The notes: a model not told the origin generated them from the sequence alone. A stretch of DNA of 64,000 nucleotides from Devosia geojensis (GCF_000969415.1 NZ_JZEX01000199.1:1-64000), one strand, 5' to 3'. Numbered from the stretch's first letter, positions 1-10,409 are shown. Translations and numbers: made by a program.

Positions 1-33
1 CCCCAATCCCTCCCCCTTGAGGGGAGGGGCAGG
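1..33. repeat. Family C palindrome, truncated by window edge
   Basis: The stretch CTCCCCCTTGAGGGGAGGGG is a short hairpin-forming repeat. The same core recurs at about 54545, so this is one arm or a fragment of the family C intergenic palindromes. The left part lies outside the window. Confidence 0.5.
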
Positions 34-60
34 CATGTGCGTGTGACACAATCGTCCACC

Positions 61-97
61 CCACCGGCTGTCATCCCGGCGAAATCCTGGATCCAGC
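61..97. repeat. Family A repeat, single decayed arm
   Basis: Begins CCACCGGCTGTCATCCCGG, the exact outer end of family A arms at 53319 and elsewhere, but the inner part has drifted (GAAATCCTGGATCCAGC). No facing arm is visible before the glmM stop at 131. It lies just downstream of glmM, so it could affect that transcript's 3' end. Confidence 0.6.
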
Positions 98-130
98 CCC
101 GGTGTCATCCACGCGCAGCCGGAAAAGCCC

Positions 131-1474
131 TCACGCCACCTGCTGGATCGCCGCCTCGATCTCGGCGACGATGGAGGTGACGAGCGCCGCGTCGTCGGCT
201 TCGCCCATCACGCGGATGACGGGTTCCGTGCCCGATTCGCGGATGACGAGACGCCCGGCGGTGCCGAGGCGGGCCTGGCTCTCGGCGATGAGCTTCTTGA
301 TGGTCTTGTCCTCGAGCGGCTTGCCGGCCTTGAAGCGCACGTTGCGCAGCAATTGCGGCACCTTCTCGAAGCGAGAGCATATCTCGGAGACCGAGCGCTC
401 CTCCTCCTTGATGACCGAGAGGAGCTGCAGCGCGGCAACGAGCCCGTCGCCGGTGGTGGTAAAATCGGAAAGGATGATGTGGCCGGACTGCTCGCCGCCG
501 ACGTTGAACCCCTTGGCGCGCATGGCCTCGAGCACGTAGCGGTCGCCGACCTGGGTGCGCTCCAGCGTCAGGCCGATGGACGACAGGTACCGCTCGAGCC
601 CGAGATTGGACATGATGGTGGCGACGATCCCACCACCGATCAGCATGTTGCGCTTCAGCCAGCTCTGGGCGATGACGGCCATGAACTGGTCGCCGTCGAC
701 GACCTGCCCCTTCTCGTCGATGATGATGACGCGGTCGGCGTCGCCGTCGAGGGCGATGCCGATGTCGGCACGCATCTCCTTGACCTTGGCGGCAACCGCC
801 TCGGGAGCGGTGGAGCCCACCTTGTGGTTGATGTTGAAGCCGTCCGGCTCGACGCCGATGGTGATGACTTCCGCCCCCAGCTCCCAGAGCGCGAGCGGGG
901 CGACCTTGTAGGCGGCCCCGTTGGCGCAATCGAGCACCACGCGGATGCCGGTCAGGTCCATGTTCCGCGGCAGGGTGCGCTTGGCGTACTCGATGTAGCG
1001 CGTGCGCGCCTCGTCGTCGCGATAGGCGCGCCCGATGTCGCGGCCCTGGGCAAGCTTGGGCAAGAGATCGGAATCGATGAGCTTTTCGATCTCGGCCTCG
1101 ACATCGTCGGAGAGCTTGTAGCCGTCCGGCCGGAAGAGCTTGATGCCGTTGTCCTCGTAGGGATTATGCGAAGCCGAGATCATCACCCCGAGATCGGCGC
1201 GCAGCGACCGGGTGAGCATGGCGACGGCCGGCGTCGGCATCGGGCCGAGGAGGTAGACGTCCATGCCGACCGCGGTGAACCCGGCGACAAGCGCATATTC
1301 GATCATGTAGCCGGACCGGCGCGTATCCTTGCCGATGACGACGCGGTTGCGGTGGTCGCCATTGACGAATTTGAGGCCGGCGGCCATGCCGACCTTCATG
1401 GCCAGATCAGGCGTGAGCTTGGGCCCGTTGGCCTTGCCCCGGATACCGTCGGTTCCGAAATATTTCCTGCCCAT
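131..1474 (-). CDS. glmM: Phosphoglucosamine mutase
   Basis: Converts glucosamine-6-phosphate to glucosamine-1-phosphate in the cytoplasm, on the route to UDP-GlcNAc for peptidoglycan and lipid A. The 447-residue product begins [13 protein letters not shown], the family N-terminus, so the ATG at 1474 is preferred to an upstream in-frame codon at 1504. The phosphoserine loop ISASHNP places the catalytic Ser near residue 102, followed by the metal loop DGDADR and the C-terminal phosphate-binding RESGTEP. It follows ftsH, as commonly in alphaproteobacteria, but the ftsH terminator lies between them, so glmM may have its own promoter. Confidence 0.97.
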   Translation of the reverse strand: MGRKYFGTDGIRGKANGPKLTPDLAMKVGMAAGLKFVNGDHRNRVVIGKDTRRSGYMIEYALVAGFTAVGMDVYLLGPMPTPAVAMLTRSLRADLGVMISASHNPYEDNGIKLFRPDGYKLSDDVEAEIEKLIDSDLLPKLAQGRDIGRAYRDDEARTRYIEYAKRTLPRNMDLTGIRVVLDCANGAAYKVAPLALWELGAEVITIGVEPDGFNINHKVGSTAPEAVAAKVKEMRADIGIALDGDADRVIIIDEKGQVVDGDQFMAVIAQSWLKRNMLIGGGIVATIMSNLGLERYLSSIGLTLERTQVGDRYVLEAMRAKGFNVGGEQSGHIILSDFTTTGDGLVAALQLLSVIKEEERSVSEICSRFEKVPQLLRNVRFKAGKPLEDKTIKKLIAESQARLGTAGRLVIRESGTEPVIRVMGEADDAALVTSIVAEIEAAIQQVA

Positions 1475-1633
1475 CGGGAAGCCTCTCAACAGAACGGCGC
1501 GCATTATAGCGCAGCCCGGGCGCCGATGCGAAACAGGCGCTTGCGAGCGTTAATACCCATTTTGGGCGGAAAATCGATAGGGTCGGGTTAACGGGGTTAG
1601 GGGGCCTTCAGCGAGGCAAACCTTCAGAACAAG

Positions 1634-1659
1634 AAAAGGCCGCCCGGAGGCGGCCTTTT
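1634..1659 (-). terminator. Rho-independent terminator of ftsH
   Basis: Seven bases beyond the ftsH stop codon, a perfect stem (AAAAGGCCGCC facing GGCGGCCTTTT, 4-base loop) ends in a T-rich tract when read on the minus strand. It separates ftsH from glmM. Confidence 0.85.
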
Positions 1660-1665
1660 CGTATT

Positions 1666-3597
1666 CTAGCTGCCCGGCTGCGGCTCGAGGCCGCCTTCGG
1701 GCTCGGGGCCGGGGCGCTTGCGGCTCGACTTGCCGGCGCTCGGCACGCTCGAATGCTTGATGGGCGAGGCGTCGGCATCGTCCGGGCGCACCGGAGGCTT
1801 GCCGTCCATCAGGGCGCGCAGCTCGTCGCCGGTCAGCGTCTCGTATTCGAGCAGCGCCTGGGCGATGGCCTCGAACTGGTCGATGTTGCCGGTGATGAGC
1901 TCGCGCGCGGTGCGCTCGCCATCCTCGACGAGGCGGCGAACCTCCTCGTCGATCACCCGCGCCGTCTCGTCCGACATGTGCTGGGACTGGGTCACCGAGT
2001 GCCCGAGGAACACTTCCTGGTCGTTGGACTTGTAGCGCACCCGCCCGAGCTTCTCGCTCATGCCCCACTCCATGACCATGGAGCGCGCCAGGTTGGTCGC
2101 CATCTGGATGTCGCCGGACGCGCCGCTGGTGACCTTTTCCGGACCGAACTTGTAGATCTCGGCCTCGCGCCCGCCGAAAAGCATGGCGAGCCGGGAAATG
2201 GCCTTCTCGCGGCTGAACGAGTAGCTGTCGTTCTCGGGCAGGGTCATGACCATGCCCAGCGCCCGGCCACGCGGGATGATCGTCGCCTTGTGGATCGGAT
2301 CGATGCCGGTGAGCTTCAAGGCGATGAGGGCGTGGCCGGCCTCGTGATAGGCGGTCAGCTTCTTCTCATCGTCGGTCATCGCCATGGTGCGCCGCTCGGC
2401 GCCCATCATGATCTTGTCCTTGGCGTCCTCGAATTCCTGGTGGGTGACGAACCGCTTGTTGCGGCGCGCCGCCATCAGGGCGGCCTCGTTGACGAGGTTC
2501 ATCAGGTCGGCGCCCGAGAACCCGGGCGTGCCACGGGCGAGAATCTTCAAGTCGACGTCGGGCGCCAGCGGCACCTTGCGCACATGGACCTTCAAAACCT
2601 TCTCGCGGCCGGAAACGTCGGGATTGGGCACCACGACTTGGCGGTCGAAACGGCCCGGACGCAGCAGCGCCGGATCGAGCACGTCGGGACGGTTGGTGGC
2701 CGCGATGAGGATGATGCCCTCATTGGCCTCGAAGCCGTCCATCTCGACGAGGAGCTGGTTCAGGGTCTGCTCGCGCTCGTCGTTGCCGCCGCCAAGGCCG
2801 GCGCCGCGCTGGCGGCCGACCGCGTCGATTTCGTCGATGAAGATGATGCATGGCGCGTTTTTCTTGGCCTGCTCGAACATGTCGCGCACGCGGCTGGCGC
2901 CGACGCCCACGAACATCTCGACGAAGTCGGAGCCCGAGATGGTGAAGAACGGCACGTTGGCTTCGCCGGCGACGGAGCGGGCGAGCAGCGTCTTACCGGT
3001 GCCCGGAGGGCCGACCAGCAGCACGCCGCGCGGAATGCGCCCGCCCAGCCGCTGGAACTTGCCCGGATCGCGCAGGAACTCGACGATCTCTTCCAGGTCT
3101 TGCTTGGCCTCGTCGACGCCGGCGACGTCCTCGAACGTCACCTTGCCCTGGGTTTCGGTCAGAAGCTTTGCGCGCGACTTGCCGAAGCCCATGGCGCCGC
3201 CGCGCCCGCCGCCCTGCATCTGACGGATGAAGAAGAACCAGACGGCGATGATGACGATGAACGGCAGCCAGGAGGACAAGAGGATCGACCAGAAGGGCGA
3301 GCCTTCCGGCTCGCGCGCCGTGATCGACACGTTCCGGTCCTCGAGGCGGTTGATGACGTCGGCCCCGTCCGGGATGATCGTCTGGAAGCGCGTGCCGTCG
3401 CGCAGCGTTCCCGAGACGATGTTGTTGGTGATGGTGACGGCCTGGACGCTGCCCGCCTCGATGTCGGTGACGAACTGGCTGTAGCTCTTGTCCATCACCG
3501 AGATGGAACGGGTCGAGGACTGAAAGACCTGGAAGAGGCCCATCAGCATGAAGAGGATGACCAGCCAGATGGCGAAGTTGCGGAAATTTCCGTTCAT
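1666..3597 (-). CDS. ftsH: ATP-dependent zinc metalloprotease FtsH
   Basis: Membrane-anchored AAA+ protease that degrades misfolded membrane proteins and regulatory proteins; it works as a hexamer facing the cytoplasm. The roughly 643-residue product has two transmembrane segments (about residues 9-26 and 103-124) around a periplasmic domain, Walker A GPPGTGKT at about 196-203, Walker [11 protein letters not shown], the second region of homology, and the zinc site HEAGH. The ATG at 3597 is taken; the codon before it is a TTG. The C-terminal tail is Pro/Ser/Lys-rich and probably disordered. It follows tilS, the usual order. Confidence 0.98.
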   Translation of the reverse strand: MNGNFRNFAIWLVILFMLMGLFQVFQSSTRSISVMDKSYSQFVTDIEAGSVQAVTITNNIVSGTLRDGTRFQTIIPDGADVINRLEDRNVSITAREPEGSPFWSILLSSWLPFIVIIAVWFFFIRQMQGGGRGGAMGFGKSRAKLLTETQGKVTFEDVAGVDEAKQDLEEIVEFLRDPGKFQRLGGRIPRGVLLVGPPGTGKTLLARSVAGEANVPFFTISGSDFVEMFVGVGASRVRDMFEQAKKNAPCIIFIDEIDAVGRQRGAGLGGGNDEREQTLNQLLVEMDGFEANEGIILIAATNRPDVLDPALLRPGRFDRQVVVPNPDVSGREKVLKVHVRKVPLAPDVDLKILARGTPGFSGADLMNLVNEAALMAARRNKRFVTHQEFEDAKDKIMMGAERRTMAMTDDEKKLTAYHEAGHALIALKLTGIDPIHKATIIPRGRALGMVMTLPENDSYSFSREKAISRLAMLFGGREAEIYKFGPEKVTSGASGDIQMATNLARSMVMEWGMSEKLGRVRYKSNDQEVFLGHSVTQSQHMSDETARVIDEEVRRLVEDGERTARELITGNIDQFEAIAQALLEYETLTGDELRALMDGKPPVRPDDADASPIKHSSVPSAGKSSRKRPGPEPEGGLEPQPGS

Positions 3598-3647
3598 CAA
3601 GAGTTCCGTCCCGGGAGGGGCGCCGGACTCCTCGAGCCCGGCTGTTG

Positions 3648-3674
3648 GCCCGAATGTATGACCAGCATTCGGGC
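3648..3674 (-). promoter_or_regulatory. Inverted repeat in ftsH leader
   Basis: A perfect 9-bp inverted repeat (GCCCGAATG and CATTCGGGC, 9-base loop) lies about 50 bases upstream of the ftsH start in the tilS-ftsH gap. It has no T tract, so it is not an obvious terminator; a leader hairpin or protein-binding site is possible. Confidence 0.4.
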
Positions 3675-3778
3675 GTTACAAGGGCAAGACCTGCGGCCCT
3701 TTCGCGCCGGCGTCCAGCTTTGCGTCACTTTCCGGTTAACGCAAAGCTCAGGGCAGGAGGTTCCCGAGCGCGTGGCGC

Positions 3779-5053
3779 TCAATCGATCAGCAGCTTCACC
3801 GCGATCCGCTCGTCGAACGACCAGCCGCCGAGCGAGAGCACGCCCCCCTCCCCGTCGCGCACGATCGGCGCGGTACGAATGGCCTCGGCGGGGGCGGTGA
3901 CCTTGAAGCCCAGCACCTCCTGCAGCCGGAGGCGCGGCAGGTAGTCGGCGACCCCGGCGGTGAAGGCCGTGTCGGACGAGGCGTTGCGGATGAGGAAGCG
4001 CTGGTCCCAGACGATCTCGCCGTTGGGCGCGAGGACGAGATCGGCGGGAGCCCGCCGGCCCGGCTCGCGCGCGATCGAGATCGCCTCCTCCTCGGCCCGG
4101 ATAACGCAGCCGAGCAGCGTCGTCGCCTTGACGGCACCGGGGGCGGCAAGCGCCTCGGCGAGCCGCTCGACCTGCGAAAGCGCGCGCGGGCGCTGGCGGC
4201 CGCCCACGATATTGAGGACGCGCGAGAGCACGCGGATGCCGATGGCCGGCGCAAGCGCCCGGAACGCGGCGCGGTCGAGCCGCGCGGCGCCGAACCCGTC
4301 GAGGAGAACGAGGCTTTCGAAGGCGGCTTCGGCGATCTCGGCGAGCGCCTTGTCGGCTTGCCCCATGCGGCGGGCGAAACGGGCGAGCGTTTCACCGTCG
4401 AGGCCGAGCTCCCTCAGCGGCCCGAGCATGGCGCGCCAGCGCACGCGTTCATAGGCCGTGTCGGCGTTGGAGGGATCGACGACGGGCGCCAGCCCCGCCT
4501 CGGCGACGAGCGCGGCAAGGTCCGCCGGATCGGCGTCGAGCAGCGGGCGGAAGATCGGCACGCCCTCGACTGCCGAGAACGACTCCATGCCCTTGAGGCC
4601 CTCGATGCCGCTGCCGTGGGCGAGGCGCATCAGCACCGTCTCGGCCTGGTCGTCGCGGTGGTGGGCGGTGAGCAGCACCTCGCCCCCGTCCTCGGCCATG
4701 GCAGCGCCGATGAGCCGGTAGCGCGCGGCGCGCGCCGCCTCCTGCAGGCCGCTCGCCGGATGCCCCTCGCGCCAGGCGAGGCCGCGCGCCGGCAGGCCGA
4801 GCTTGGCCGCCTCGGCGAGGACGAACTCGACCTCGCCGGCCGCCTCCGCCCGCAAGCCGTGATCGACGCTGTAGACGATGAGCCTGGGGGCCTTGGGCAG
4901 GGCCGCGGCCCAGCGCACCGCCAGCAGCATCAGCGCAAGACTGTCGGCGCCGCCCGAGACGGCAAGGCCGAGGCAGGATCGGTCGGCGACCGGCGCAAAG
5001 AGCCTGCCGAGCGCGGCGTCGTCGGTGAGCGGCGGGGTCAGGCCGGCGGGCAT
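3779..5053 (-). CDS. tilS: tRNA(Ile)-lysidine synthase
   Basis: Modifies C34 of tRNA-Ile(CAU) to lysidine with ATP and lysine so that it reads AUA codons; essential in most bacteria. The 424-residue product carries the PP-loop ATPase motif SGGADS near residue 28 and a TilS N-terminal domain; the C-terminal domain is short compared with E. coli. The start MPAGLTPPL at 5053 overlaps the end of cpoB by 16 bases, suggesting translational coupling. Its place between cpoB and ftsH is the common alphaproteobacterial arrangement. Confidence 0.95.
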   Translation of the reverse strand: MPAGLTPPLTDDAALGRLFAPVADRSCLGLAVSGGADSLALMLLAVRWAAALPKAPRLIVYSVDHGLRAEAAGEVEFVLAEAAKLGLPARGLAWREGHPASGLQEAARAARYRLIGAAMAEDGGEVLLTAHHRDDQAETVLMRLAHGSGIEGLKGMESFSAVEGVPIFRPLLDADPADLAALVAEAGLAPVVDPSNADTAYERVRWRAMLGPLRELGLDGETLARFARRMGQADKALAEIAEAAFESLVLLDGFGAARLDRAAFRALAPAIGIRVLSRVLNIVGGRQRPRALSQVERLAEALAAPGAVKATTLLGCVIRAEEEAISIAREPGRRAPADLVLAPNGEIVWDQRFLIRNASSDTAFTAGVADYLPRLRLQEVLGFKVTAPAEAIRTAPIVRDGEGGVLSLGGWSFDERIAVKLLID

Positions 5054-6114
5054 TCGGCGGTGGCCTTCTCCGTCTCGAGCCGCGCCCGGAAGGCGTCGGT
5101 GATGGCGGGGAAGCGCTGGGGGATCTCGTTGAAGGTGCGGCACGCGGTCTCGCGTTCTTCGGAGCGCGCCAGCGCGATGCCGAGGCGCAAGAGGATATCC
5201 GGCGCGCGCGGGCTTTCGGGCGCCGCCTGGAAGGCGTTGAGCAGCACCTCGGCCGCTTCCTGGTTGGCGCCGCGCGCCAAGAGCGCCTCGCCCAGCCAGT
5301 TGGCCGCGTCCGGCGCTTGCGGATTGTCGGGATAGAGCTCGACGAACTGGCCGAACTGGTCCTCGGCGAACTCGGTCTCGCCGCGCTGCAGCGCATCGTA
5401 GGCGGCCGAGAACTGCGCGTCGGCGTCGGGATCGCCGGTATCCATGCCCGGGCGCAGGTTGAGGTCCAGCGGCTGCGTGCCGGCCGAACCCGGCGCGACC
5501 GGCAGCTCGCCCAGAATGGCCGGCGTGCGCCCGTCCCCGGTGCCGATCAGCGGGTCGGCGGAATCGCCGACGTCCGGAGACGGCATGGCGCCGCCTCCGG
5601 TCATGCCGGCATCGCCCGGCGGCGTCGCGGTCGAGCCGTCGTCGAAGGTCGGATCGAATTCCTGCTCGCCCGGCAGGGGCCGGACCCCCTGCTCGGGAAT
5701 GATGGTGGGCGCGACGTTTTGCTCGTCCGGCGGCGACCCCGCGGGCGGCGTTGCGCCCCCGGGCTGGGTCGCCGCCCCGTTAGGGTTTGCGGGGGCGCCC
5801 CCCTCGAGCTGCTGGAAGCGGAACTCGTTGTCCTCCTGCATGCGCTGGATCAGCGTCTGCATCTGGGTGATCTGGAAGGTCAGTCCCTCGATCTGCCCGT
5901 TGAGCACGCGCATCTGCTCTTCCATCTGCTGGATGCGTACGGCCAGCTGCGCCGATTCCTGGGTCTGGGCGACGAGCATGCGCTCACCTCCGATACCTGC
6001 CGGCGGCAGGCCGGGCGCGGCCTCGAAGGCGAGCGCGGGCGCGGCGAGCGCCAGCCCCGCGGCGAGCGCGGCAAGCCGCATCCGCACCGGTTTGCGTTTG
6101 AATTCCAAGTTCAC
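5038..6114 (-). CDS. cpoB: Tol-Pal accessory protein CpoB (YbgF)
   Basis: Periplasmic partner of the Tol-Pal machine that helps coordinate outer-membrane constriction with septal peptidoglycan synthesis. A GTG at 6114 is preceded by GGAGG at 6-base spacing and gives 358 residues: a basic N-terminus and signal peptide (AALAAGLALAAPALA), a short coiled coil of Gln-Met-rich heptads (residues about 45-95), a long Pro/Gly-rich linker, and a C-terminal TPR domain (from about residue 235). The coiled coil plus TPR layout is that of the family. The linker is long compared with E. coli. A terminator after pal suggests its own promoter. Confidence 0.93.
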   Translation of the reverse strand: MNLEFKRKPVRMRLAALAAGLALAAPALAFEAAPGLPPAGIGGERMLVAQTQESAQLAVRIQQMEEQMRVLNGQIEGLTFQITQMQTLIQRMQEDNEFRFQQLEGGAPANPNGAATQPGGATPPAGSPPDEQNVAPTIIPEQGVRPLPGEQEFDPTFDDGSTATPPGDAGMTGGGAMPSPDVGDSADPLIGTGDGRTPAILGELPVAPGSAGTQPLDLNLRPGMDTGDPDADAQFSAAYDALQRGETEFAEDQFGQFVELYPDNPQAPDAANWLGEALLARGANQEAAEVLLNAFQAAPESPRAPDILLRLGIALARSEERETACRTFNEIPQRFPAITDAFRARLETEKATAECPPA

Positions 6115-6253
6115 ATCGAGCCTCCAATTGCTGCGGATGACGCCACCCGCACTGTGCGTGTTCAGAGCCGCGCCATAAAAGCAAATTTTGGTGCTTTGGT
6201 GTCGCGTAAGGCGCATCGGTTTTGCGCCAACGCGTCGACCTGGGCGGCCGCCC

Positions 6254-6295
6254 CACAAAAGAAAGCGCCGGGACCACCTACGCGGCCCCGGCGCT
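6254..6295 (-). terminator. Rho-independent terminator after pal
   Basis: Read on the minus strand, AGCGCCGGG pairs with CCCGGCGCT around a 14-base loop and is followed by TTTCTTTTG. It lies about 50 bases past the pal stop, so it should end the tol-pal transcript ahead of cpoB. Confidence 0.75.
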
Positions 6296-6347
6296 CCTGC
6301 CTCCAGTTTTCCGCTGGATCGGCGGTCCTTCTGGACCGAACTCGAGC

Positions 6348-6842
6348 CTACTGGACGACCGTCACCGCGCGGCGATTCTGGCTCCAGCAGGAAATATCGT
6401 TGCAGATGGCCACCGGCCGCTCCTTGCCGAAGGACTGGCTCTGGATGCGGTTGGCCGCGACCCCGCGCGAGACGAGGTAATTGACGACCACCGAGGCGCG
6501 CCGGGCTCCGAGCGCGATGTTGTATTCGCGCGTGCCGCGCTCGTCGGCATGGCCTTCGATCATGATGCGGTAGTTGCCGTAGCGGTTGAGCCAGGCGGCC
6601 TGCTTGTCGAGGGTCGCCGAGGCTTCGGCGGTGAGCGAGGAGGAATCGGTCTCGAAGAACACGCGGTCACCCACGCTCACCAGGAACTCCTGCTGGCTGC
6701 CGGGCGTGGCGGCGCCTGCCCCGACATTGCCGACGCCGGTGGGCATCGTGTTGGGGGCGCGCGAACATGCGGCGAGCGCGACGACGAGGAGGGTCAGCGC
6801 GAAAAAACGCAAAACCCCGGAAATGGGTGCAACGATCGGCAT
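6348..6842 (-). CDS. pal: Peptidoglycan-associated lipoprotein Pal
   Basis: Outer-membrane lipoprotein that binds peptidoglycan and TolB, tethering the outer membrane during constriction. The 164-residue product starts MPIVAPISGVLRFF at 6842 (AGGAG upstream), has a lipobox LAAC with the acylated Cys near residue 25, and an OmpA-type domain (FFETDSSSLTAEA, then GHADERGTREYN and the NRIQSQSFGKERP region). The final GRRAVTVVQ is typical of the family. It is separated from tolB by 409 bases that hold a family A repeat. Confidence 0.97.
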   Translation of the reverse strand: MPIVAPISGVLRFFALTLLVVALAACSRAPNTMPTGVGNVGAGAATPGSQQEFLVSVGDRVFFETDSSSLTAEASATLDKQAAWLNRYGNYRIMIEGHADERGTREYNIALGARRASVVVNYLVSRGVAANRIQSQSFGKERPVAICNDISCWSQNRRAVTVVQ

Positions 6843-7045
6843 CCGGGTGAGGCTCCTGAAAGCTAAACTCTTTGAACCGGTGTTTACCGTGTTCAGTGTT
6901 AAGGCCGGGTTTGCCCGCTTGGTTAATTGTTGCCTATTCAGGCGCGAATGTGGCGGGAAACGGGGCTTTTTCGTGATGTTGCCGGCGGGCAACAGGAATG
7001 TGATGCGAGAGGGTAGGGTTAAGGAGGCACAGCGCCATGTTCTCT

Positions 7046-7192
7046 ACAGGCTGTCATCCCGGCGAAAGCCGGGACCCAGTAAACGGCGCCGCTTCGGCTC
7101 CTGACACAGAAGTTGCGTTGCAGATCCCCGGCAAGAGTCGCCTAACCAGCGTGTACTAGGTCCCGGCTTTCGCCGGGATGACAGCCTGTGGG
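7046..7192. repeat. Family A inverted-repeat element
   Basis: Two facing arms, each about 34 bases with core CCGGCGAAAGCCGG, enclose about 74 bases. Left arm: ACAGGCTGTCATCCCGGCG; right arm is its near-perfect reverse complement. The element fills the tolB-pal gap (6843-7251). The rest of that gap holds a small hairpin (TGTTGCC/GGCAACA, 6977-6994) and the AT-richer pal leader. It matches the outer parts of the composite repeats at 48.3 and 53.4 kb. Confidence 0.85.
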
Positions 7193-7251
7193 TGGGCGAC
7201 TTCGTGGCATAAGCTCCCCCCTTCCACAAGGTGAGGCGCCCCGGTGCGTCC

Positions 7252-8559
7252 TTACGCCCGCAGCGCCGACCAGGCGGGGTCGGAGGCGAAGCTGTCCGTC
7301 GGGACGGTCAGGGGATTACGGCCCCAGATGTCGACCGAGTGCAGGCGCGGCCCGTCGTTGCCACCGGGATCCTGGAAGAACATGATGACGCGCCCGTTGG
7401 GCGCCCAGGTCGGCCCCTCGGCATGGTAGCTCGAGGTGAGGAGCCGTTCGCCCGAGCCGTCCGGGTTCATGATGCCGATGGAGAACTGCCCGCCCGACTG
7501 GCGGGTGAAGGCGATGAGGTTGCCCTTGGGCGACCACACCGGCGTCGAATAGCTGCCCTGCCCGTAGCTGATCCGCTGCGCCTGCCCGCCGCCTGCACCC
7601 ATGATGTAGAGCTGGGGAGAGCCGCCGCGGTCGCTCTCGAAGACGATGCGGCTGCCGTCCGGCGAATAGGAGGGGCTGGTGTCGATGGCCGCGCCCGAGG
7701 TCAGCTGCATGGGCTGGCTGCCGCCGATGTCGAGGGCGTAGATGTTGGTGGCGCCCCCCTGCTCGACTGAGAACACCACGCGCCGCCCGTCGGGCGAGAA
7801 GCGCGGGGCAAAGCTCATCTGTCCGAAGGAGCCCAGCCGCTGCTGCTGTCCGGTCGAGAGCTGCAGCAGGTAGACCTGCCAGTTGCCGCCGTCGAAGTTC
7901 ATGTAGGCGACGAGATCGTTGTTGGGCGAGAAGCGCGGCGTCAGCACCAGGCTGTTGCCCTGGGTGAGATACTGGGAGTTGGCCCCGTCCTGGTCCATGA
8001 TCGCCAGCCGCTTGACGCGGTTGGCCTTGGGTCCGCTTTCGGCGACGTAGATGACGCGGGTGTCGAAATAGCCGGTCTCGCCGGCGAGCGATTCATAGAT
8101 CGAGTCCGAGATGATGTGGCCGATGCGCCGCCAGCTCTGGGCGTCGGTGCCCAGCTGCCTGCCCACCACCTGCACGGCCTGGGCCGTATCCCACACGCGC
8201 ACCGACGCCGTGATCTGCGCCCCGCGCTCGACCGCGCCCATGACGACGCCATCGACGTTGACCGCCCGCCAGGAGGCGAAGTCGGGCTGCGCGTTGACGT
8301 CGCCGACCCGCACCGGGAGCGAGGCCGGATCGAGCGGCAGGAAGAGGCCGGAGCGGCGCAGATTGTTCCTGACGATCTCGGCGACCTCGCGCCCGAAGGT
8401 CGGGTCCGAGGAGGCGAAATCGGGAATGGCGATCGGCAGGGGCTGAAAGTTCGCGCCCTCAACGACGATCTGCAGCTGGGCGAAGGCCGGGCTCGCGGCG
8501 AGGGCTGCGCCGCCGACGAGGCCGAGCTTGATGGCATTGCGCCGGGTCAAAAGGGTCAT
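7252..8559 (-). CDS. tolB: Tol-Pal system translocation protein TolB
   Basis: Periplasmic beta-propeller that binds Pal and TolA. The preferred start is the ATG at 8559 ([13 protein letters not shown]), preceded by GGAG at good spacing; ATGs at 8574-8580 are alternatives. The product has 435 residues. The leader has a twin-arginine-like [12 protein letters not shown] followed by a hydrophobic stretch and an AFA-Q cleavage site, so Tat or Sec export is possible. Then come the TolB N-terminal domain and repeated propeller blades with the recurring pattern [30 protein letters not shown]. Confidence 0.96.
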   Translation of the reverse strand: MTLLTRRNAIKLGLVGGAALAASPAFAQLQIVVEGANFQPLPIAIPDFASSDPTFGREVAEIVRNNLRRSGLFLPLDPASLPVRVGDVNAQPDFASWRAVNVDGVVMGAVERGAQITASVRVWDTAQAVQVVGRQLGTDAQSWRRIGHIISDSIYESLAGETGYFDTRVIYVAESGPKANRVKRLAIMDQDGANSQYLTQGNSLVLTPRFSPNNDLVAYMNFDGGNWQVYLLQLSTGQQQRLGSFGQMSFAPRFSPDGRRVVFSVEQGGATNIYALDIGGSQPMQLTSGAAIDTSPSYSPDGSRIVFESDRGGSPQLYIMGAGGGQAQRISYGQGSYSTPVWSPKGNLIAFTRQSGGQFSIGIMNPDGSGERLLTSSYHAEGPTWAPNGRVIMFFQDPGGNDGPRLHSVDIWGRNPLTVPTDSFASDPAWSALRA

Positions 8560-8666
8560 CTTGGTCTCCATCATGCGCATTCGCTCGTCTTTTGCTTCTG
8601 TTGTCTTCCGCAAATGCGACAATTCTAATCATGCGGGGCGGGTCTGCACCCTCTTACTTCATTCTC

Positions 8667-8755
8667 AGGGTCATTCCCGCGAAAGCGGGAACCCCTGTTT
8701 GCTTGTCCGGTCCGTTCGAAACGCAGGTCCCCGCTTTCGCGGGGATGACCGGTGG
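8667..8755. repeat. Family B inverted-repeat element in tolA-tolB gap
   Basis: Left arm GGGTCATTCCCGCGAAAGCG and a facing arm ending CGGGGATGACCGGTGG enclose about 25 bases. The two arms could form one long hairpin in the polycistronic tol mRNA. The tol operon therefore carries one repeat in this gap and a family A repeat in the next. Confidence 0.85.
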
Positions 8756-8788
8756 AAGGAACCGCATATCCACTGCACGCTCCTCATG

Positions 8789-9949
8789 TTACGGCCGCAG
8801 CGTGACGTCGATCTGCCGCCACTGGTCGTAGGAGGCCGAGGACAGCCGGTAGGGCCCGCACTGCATCACCGCGCGCTGGGCCGCCCGCGCCATCGAGCCG
8901 CCGAGCGGCGAGCTGTCGGCCTCCAGCACCTGCGGCGTGCCCGAAACGGTCCCGTCCTGGTTGAGCGAGACCATCAGGCGCACCGAAAGTCCCGAGTCGA
9001 TCTCGCCAGGCAGGAGCGACCAGCACTGCTTGATCTGCCCGATCAGCCCGTCGATCTCCGACCGGCTGAGGCGCGCCGAGGTGCCGGTGGTGTCGCCCAG
9101 CGTCGGCGAGCCGCCCTGGCCCGTCGTGCCGCCGCGCGAGGTTTCCTGGTTGATTATGGCGGAAATATCGTCGGCCGGCCGCGTGTTCGTCGGAGTCGGG
9201 CTCGGCTGTTGCGCGGCTGCCGCAGCGCGGGCGCGCTCCTCCTGCTCGCGGCGGCGGCGTTCTTCCTCTTCGCGGCGGCGCTGCTCCTCGGCACGCGCGA
9301 ACTCGGCCCGCCGCTGGTCTAGCGAGGCGGTGCGCATGGCCGGCTGCGGCGCGACATTGGCCGGCGCTTCGGGCTCGGGTTCGGGCTGCGGTTCGGGTTC
9401 CGGTTCCGGGGCGGGCTGCGGCTCGGGTTCGGGCACAGGTTCCGGCTCGGGTTCGGGTTCGGGCCCCGGCTCCGGGGCAGGTTCCGGCTCGGGTTGCGGG
9501 GCCGGCTGCGGGCGCGTCGCCGGGGTCGGTGGCTGCGGCGTCGGTTCCGGCTCGGGCTCGGGCTGCGGAGCCGGCTCGGGTTCGGGTTCCGGCGTCGGCT
9601 GCGGTTCGGGCGTGGGAGGCGCCGGCGGCGCGGGGGCCGTGTTCTCCACCGGCCGCGGGCTCGGCGTCGGGGTGTCCTGCGGGGTCGGCTGGTCTTCCTG
9701 CGTATTGCCGGCGGGGCGCGCCAGTTCCGGCGGCTCCTCGGACTGCACGGGCGAGGGCGTCTGCGTCTCGACCACTTCGCTCTCGAGCGAACCGACGCGG
9801 ATGTTGGAGAACTCCTCGATCGGCACCAGGTCGACCGCGATGGCCTCGACGACCGGCGGCTCGAGATGGCGGCTCGGCGCCAAGGTGATGAGCCCTACCG
9901 CCAGCAGCAGCGCATGCGCCGTGACCGATACTGCAAGGCCCGTTCTCAC
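8789..9949 (-). CDS. tolA: TolA-like energy-transducing protein
   Basis: Inner-membrane protein that spans the periplasm and links the TolQR motor to TolB/Pal. The GTG start at 9949 lies 4 bases past the tolR stop. The 386-residue product has one N-terminal transmembrane segment ([18 protein letters not shown]), a long linker, and a C-terminal TonB/TolA-type domain (residues about 285-386). The linker (about 60-205) is a Pro-Glu repeat of the PEPEPxP kind rather than the Ala/Lys helix of E. coli TolA; a charged helix of [15 protein letters not shown] type follows at about 215-245. Position and neighbours make TolA the right name although the linker looks TonB-like. Confidence 0.93.
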   Translation of the reverse strand: MRTGLAVSVTAHALLLAVGLITLAPSRHLEPPVVEAIAVDLVPIEEFSNIRVGSLESEVVETQTPSPVQSEEPPELARPAGNTQEDQPTPQDTPTPSPRPVENTAPAPPAPPTPEPQPTPEPEPEPAPQPEPEPEPTPQPPTPATRPQPAPQPEPEPAPEPGPEPEPEPEPVPEPEPQPAPEPEPEPQPEPEPEAPANVAPQPAMRTASLDQRRAEFARAEEQRRREEEERRRREQEERARAAAAAQQPSPTPTNTRPADDISAIINQETSRGGTTGQGGSPTLGDTTGTSARLSRSEIDGLIGQIKQCWSLLPGEIDSGLSVRLMVSLNQDGTVSGTPQVLEADSSPLGGSMARAAQRAVMQCGPYRLSSASYDQWRQIDVTLRP

Positions 9950-9953
9950 GTTT

Positions 9954-10409
9954 TTACCTGGGTTCCTGCTCGGTGATGAGCCCGATCCGCGAATAGCCCG
10001 CGCCCGACAACAGCCCCATGACCCGCATCACCGAGCCGTAGTTGGCGGTGGTGTCGCCGCGAACGAAAACGCGCTCCTCGGTATTGCCGCCCGCCCGCTC
10101 GTTGACGACGGCGGCAAGGTTCTCATAGGGAATCTGCTCGTTCTCGATGTAGATGAGCCCATCGGGCGTCACCGAAACGGTGATCGGCTGCGTCTCGGAA
10201 TTCAATTCGCGCGCCTGCGTCTGCGGCAGATCGATCGGCACGCCGACCGTCATCAGGGGTGCCGCCACCATGAAGATGATGAGAAGCACCAGCATCACGT
10301 CGACCATCGGCGTGACGTTGATCTCGCTCATCAGCGCGCCCGAATGACGCCCGCGCCGTCCCCGGCGCCGGCCGCCGCCAGCTCCACCGCCGCCTGCCGA
10401 CATACCCAT
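9954..10409 (-). CDS. tolR: Tol-Pal motor protein TolR
   Basis: ExbD/TolR-family subunit that forms the proton channel with TolQ. The 151-residue product has a Gly/Arg-rich cytoplasmic start, then [20 protein letters not shown] with the channel Asp in the single transmembrane segment, and a periplasmic domain. Its ATG shares a base with the tolQ stop (TGATG), indicating coupled translation. Confidence 0.97.
   Translation of the reverse strand: MGMSAGGGGAGGGRRRGRRGRHSGALMSEINVTPMVDVMLVLLIIFMVAAPLMTVGVPIDLPQTQARELNSETQPITVSVTPDGLIYIENEQIPYENLAAVVNERAGGNTEERVFVRGDTTANYGSVMRVMGLLSGAGYSRIGLITEQEPR

Noticed and set aside
8797..9976. Glycine/serine/cysteine-rich coding frame on the plus strand opposite tolA
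   Set aside because: It is the antisense shadow of the Pro-Glu repeat of TolA, with no conserved domain and the expected complement codon bias.
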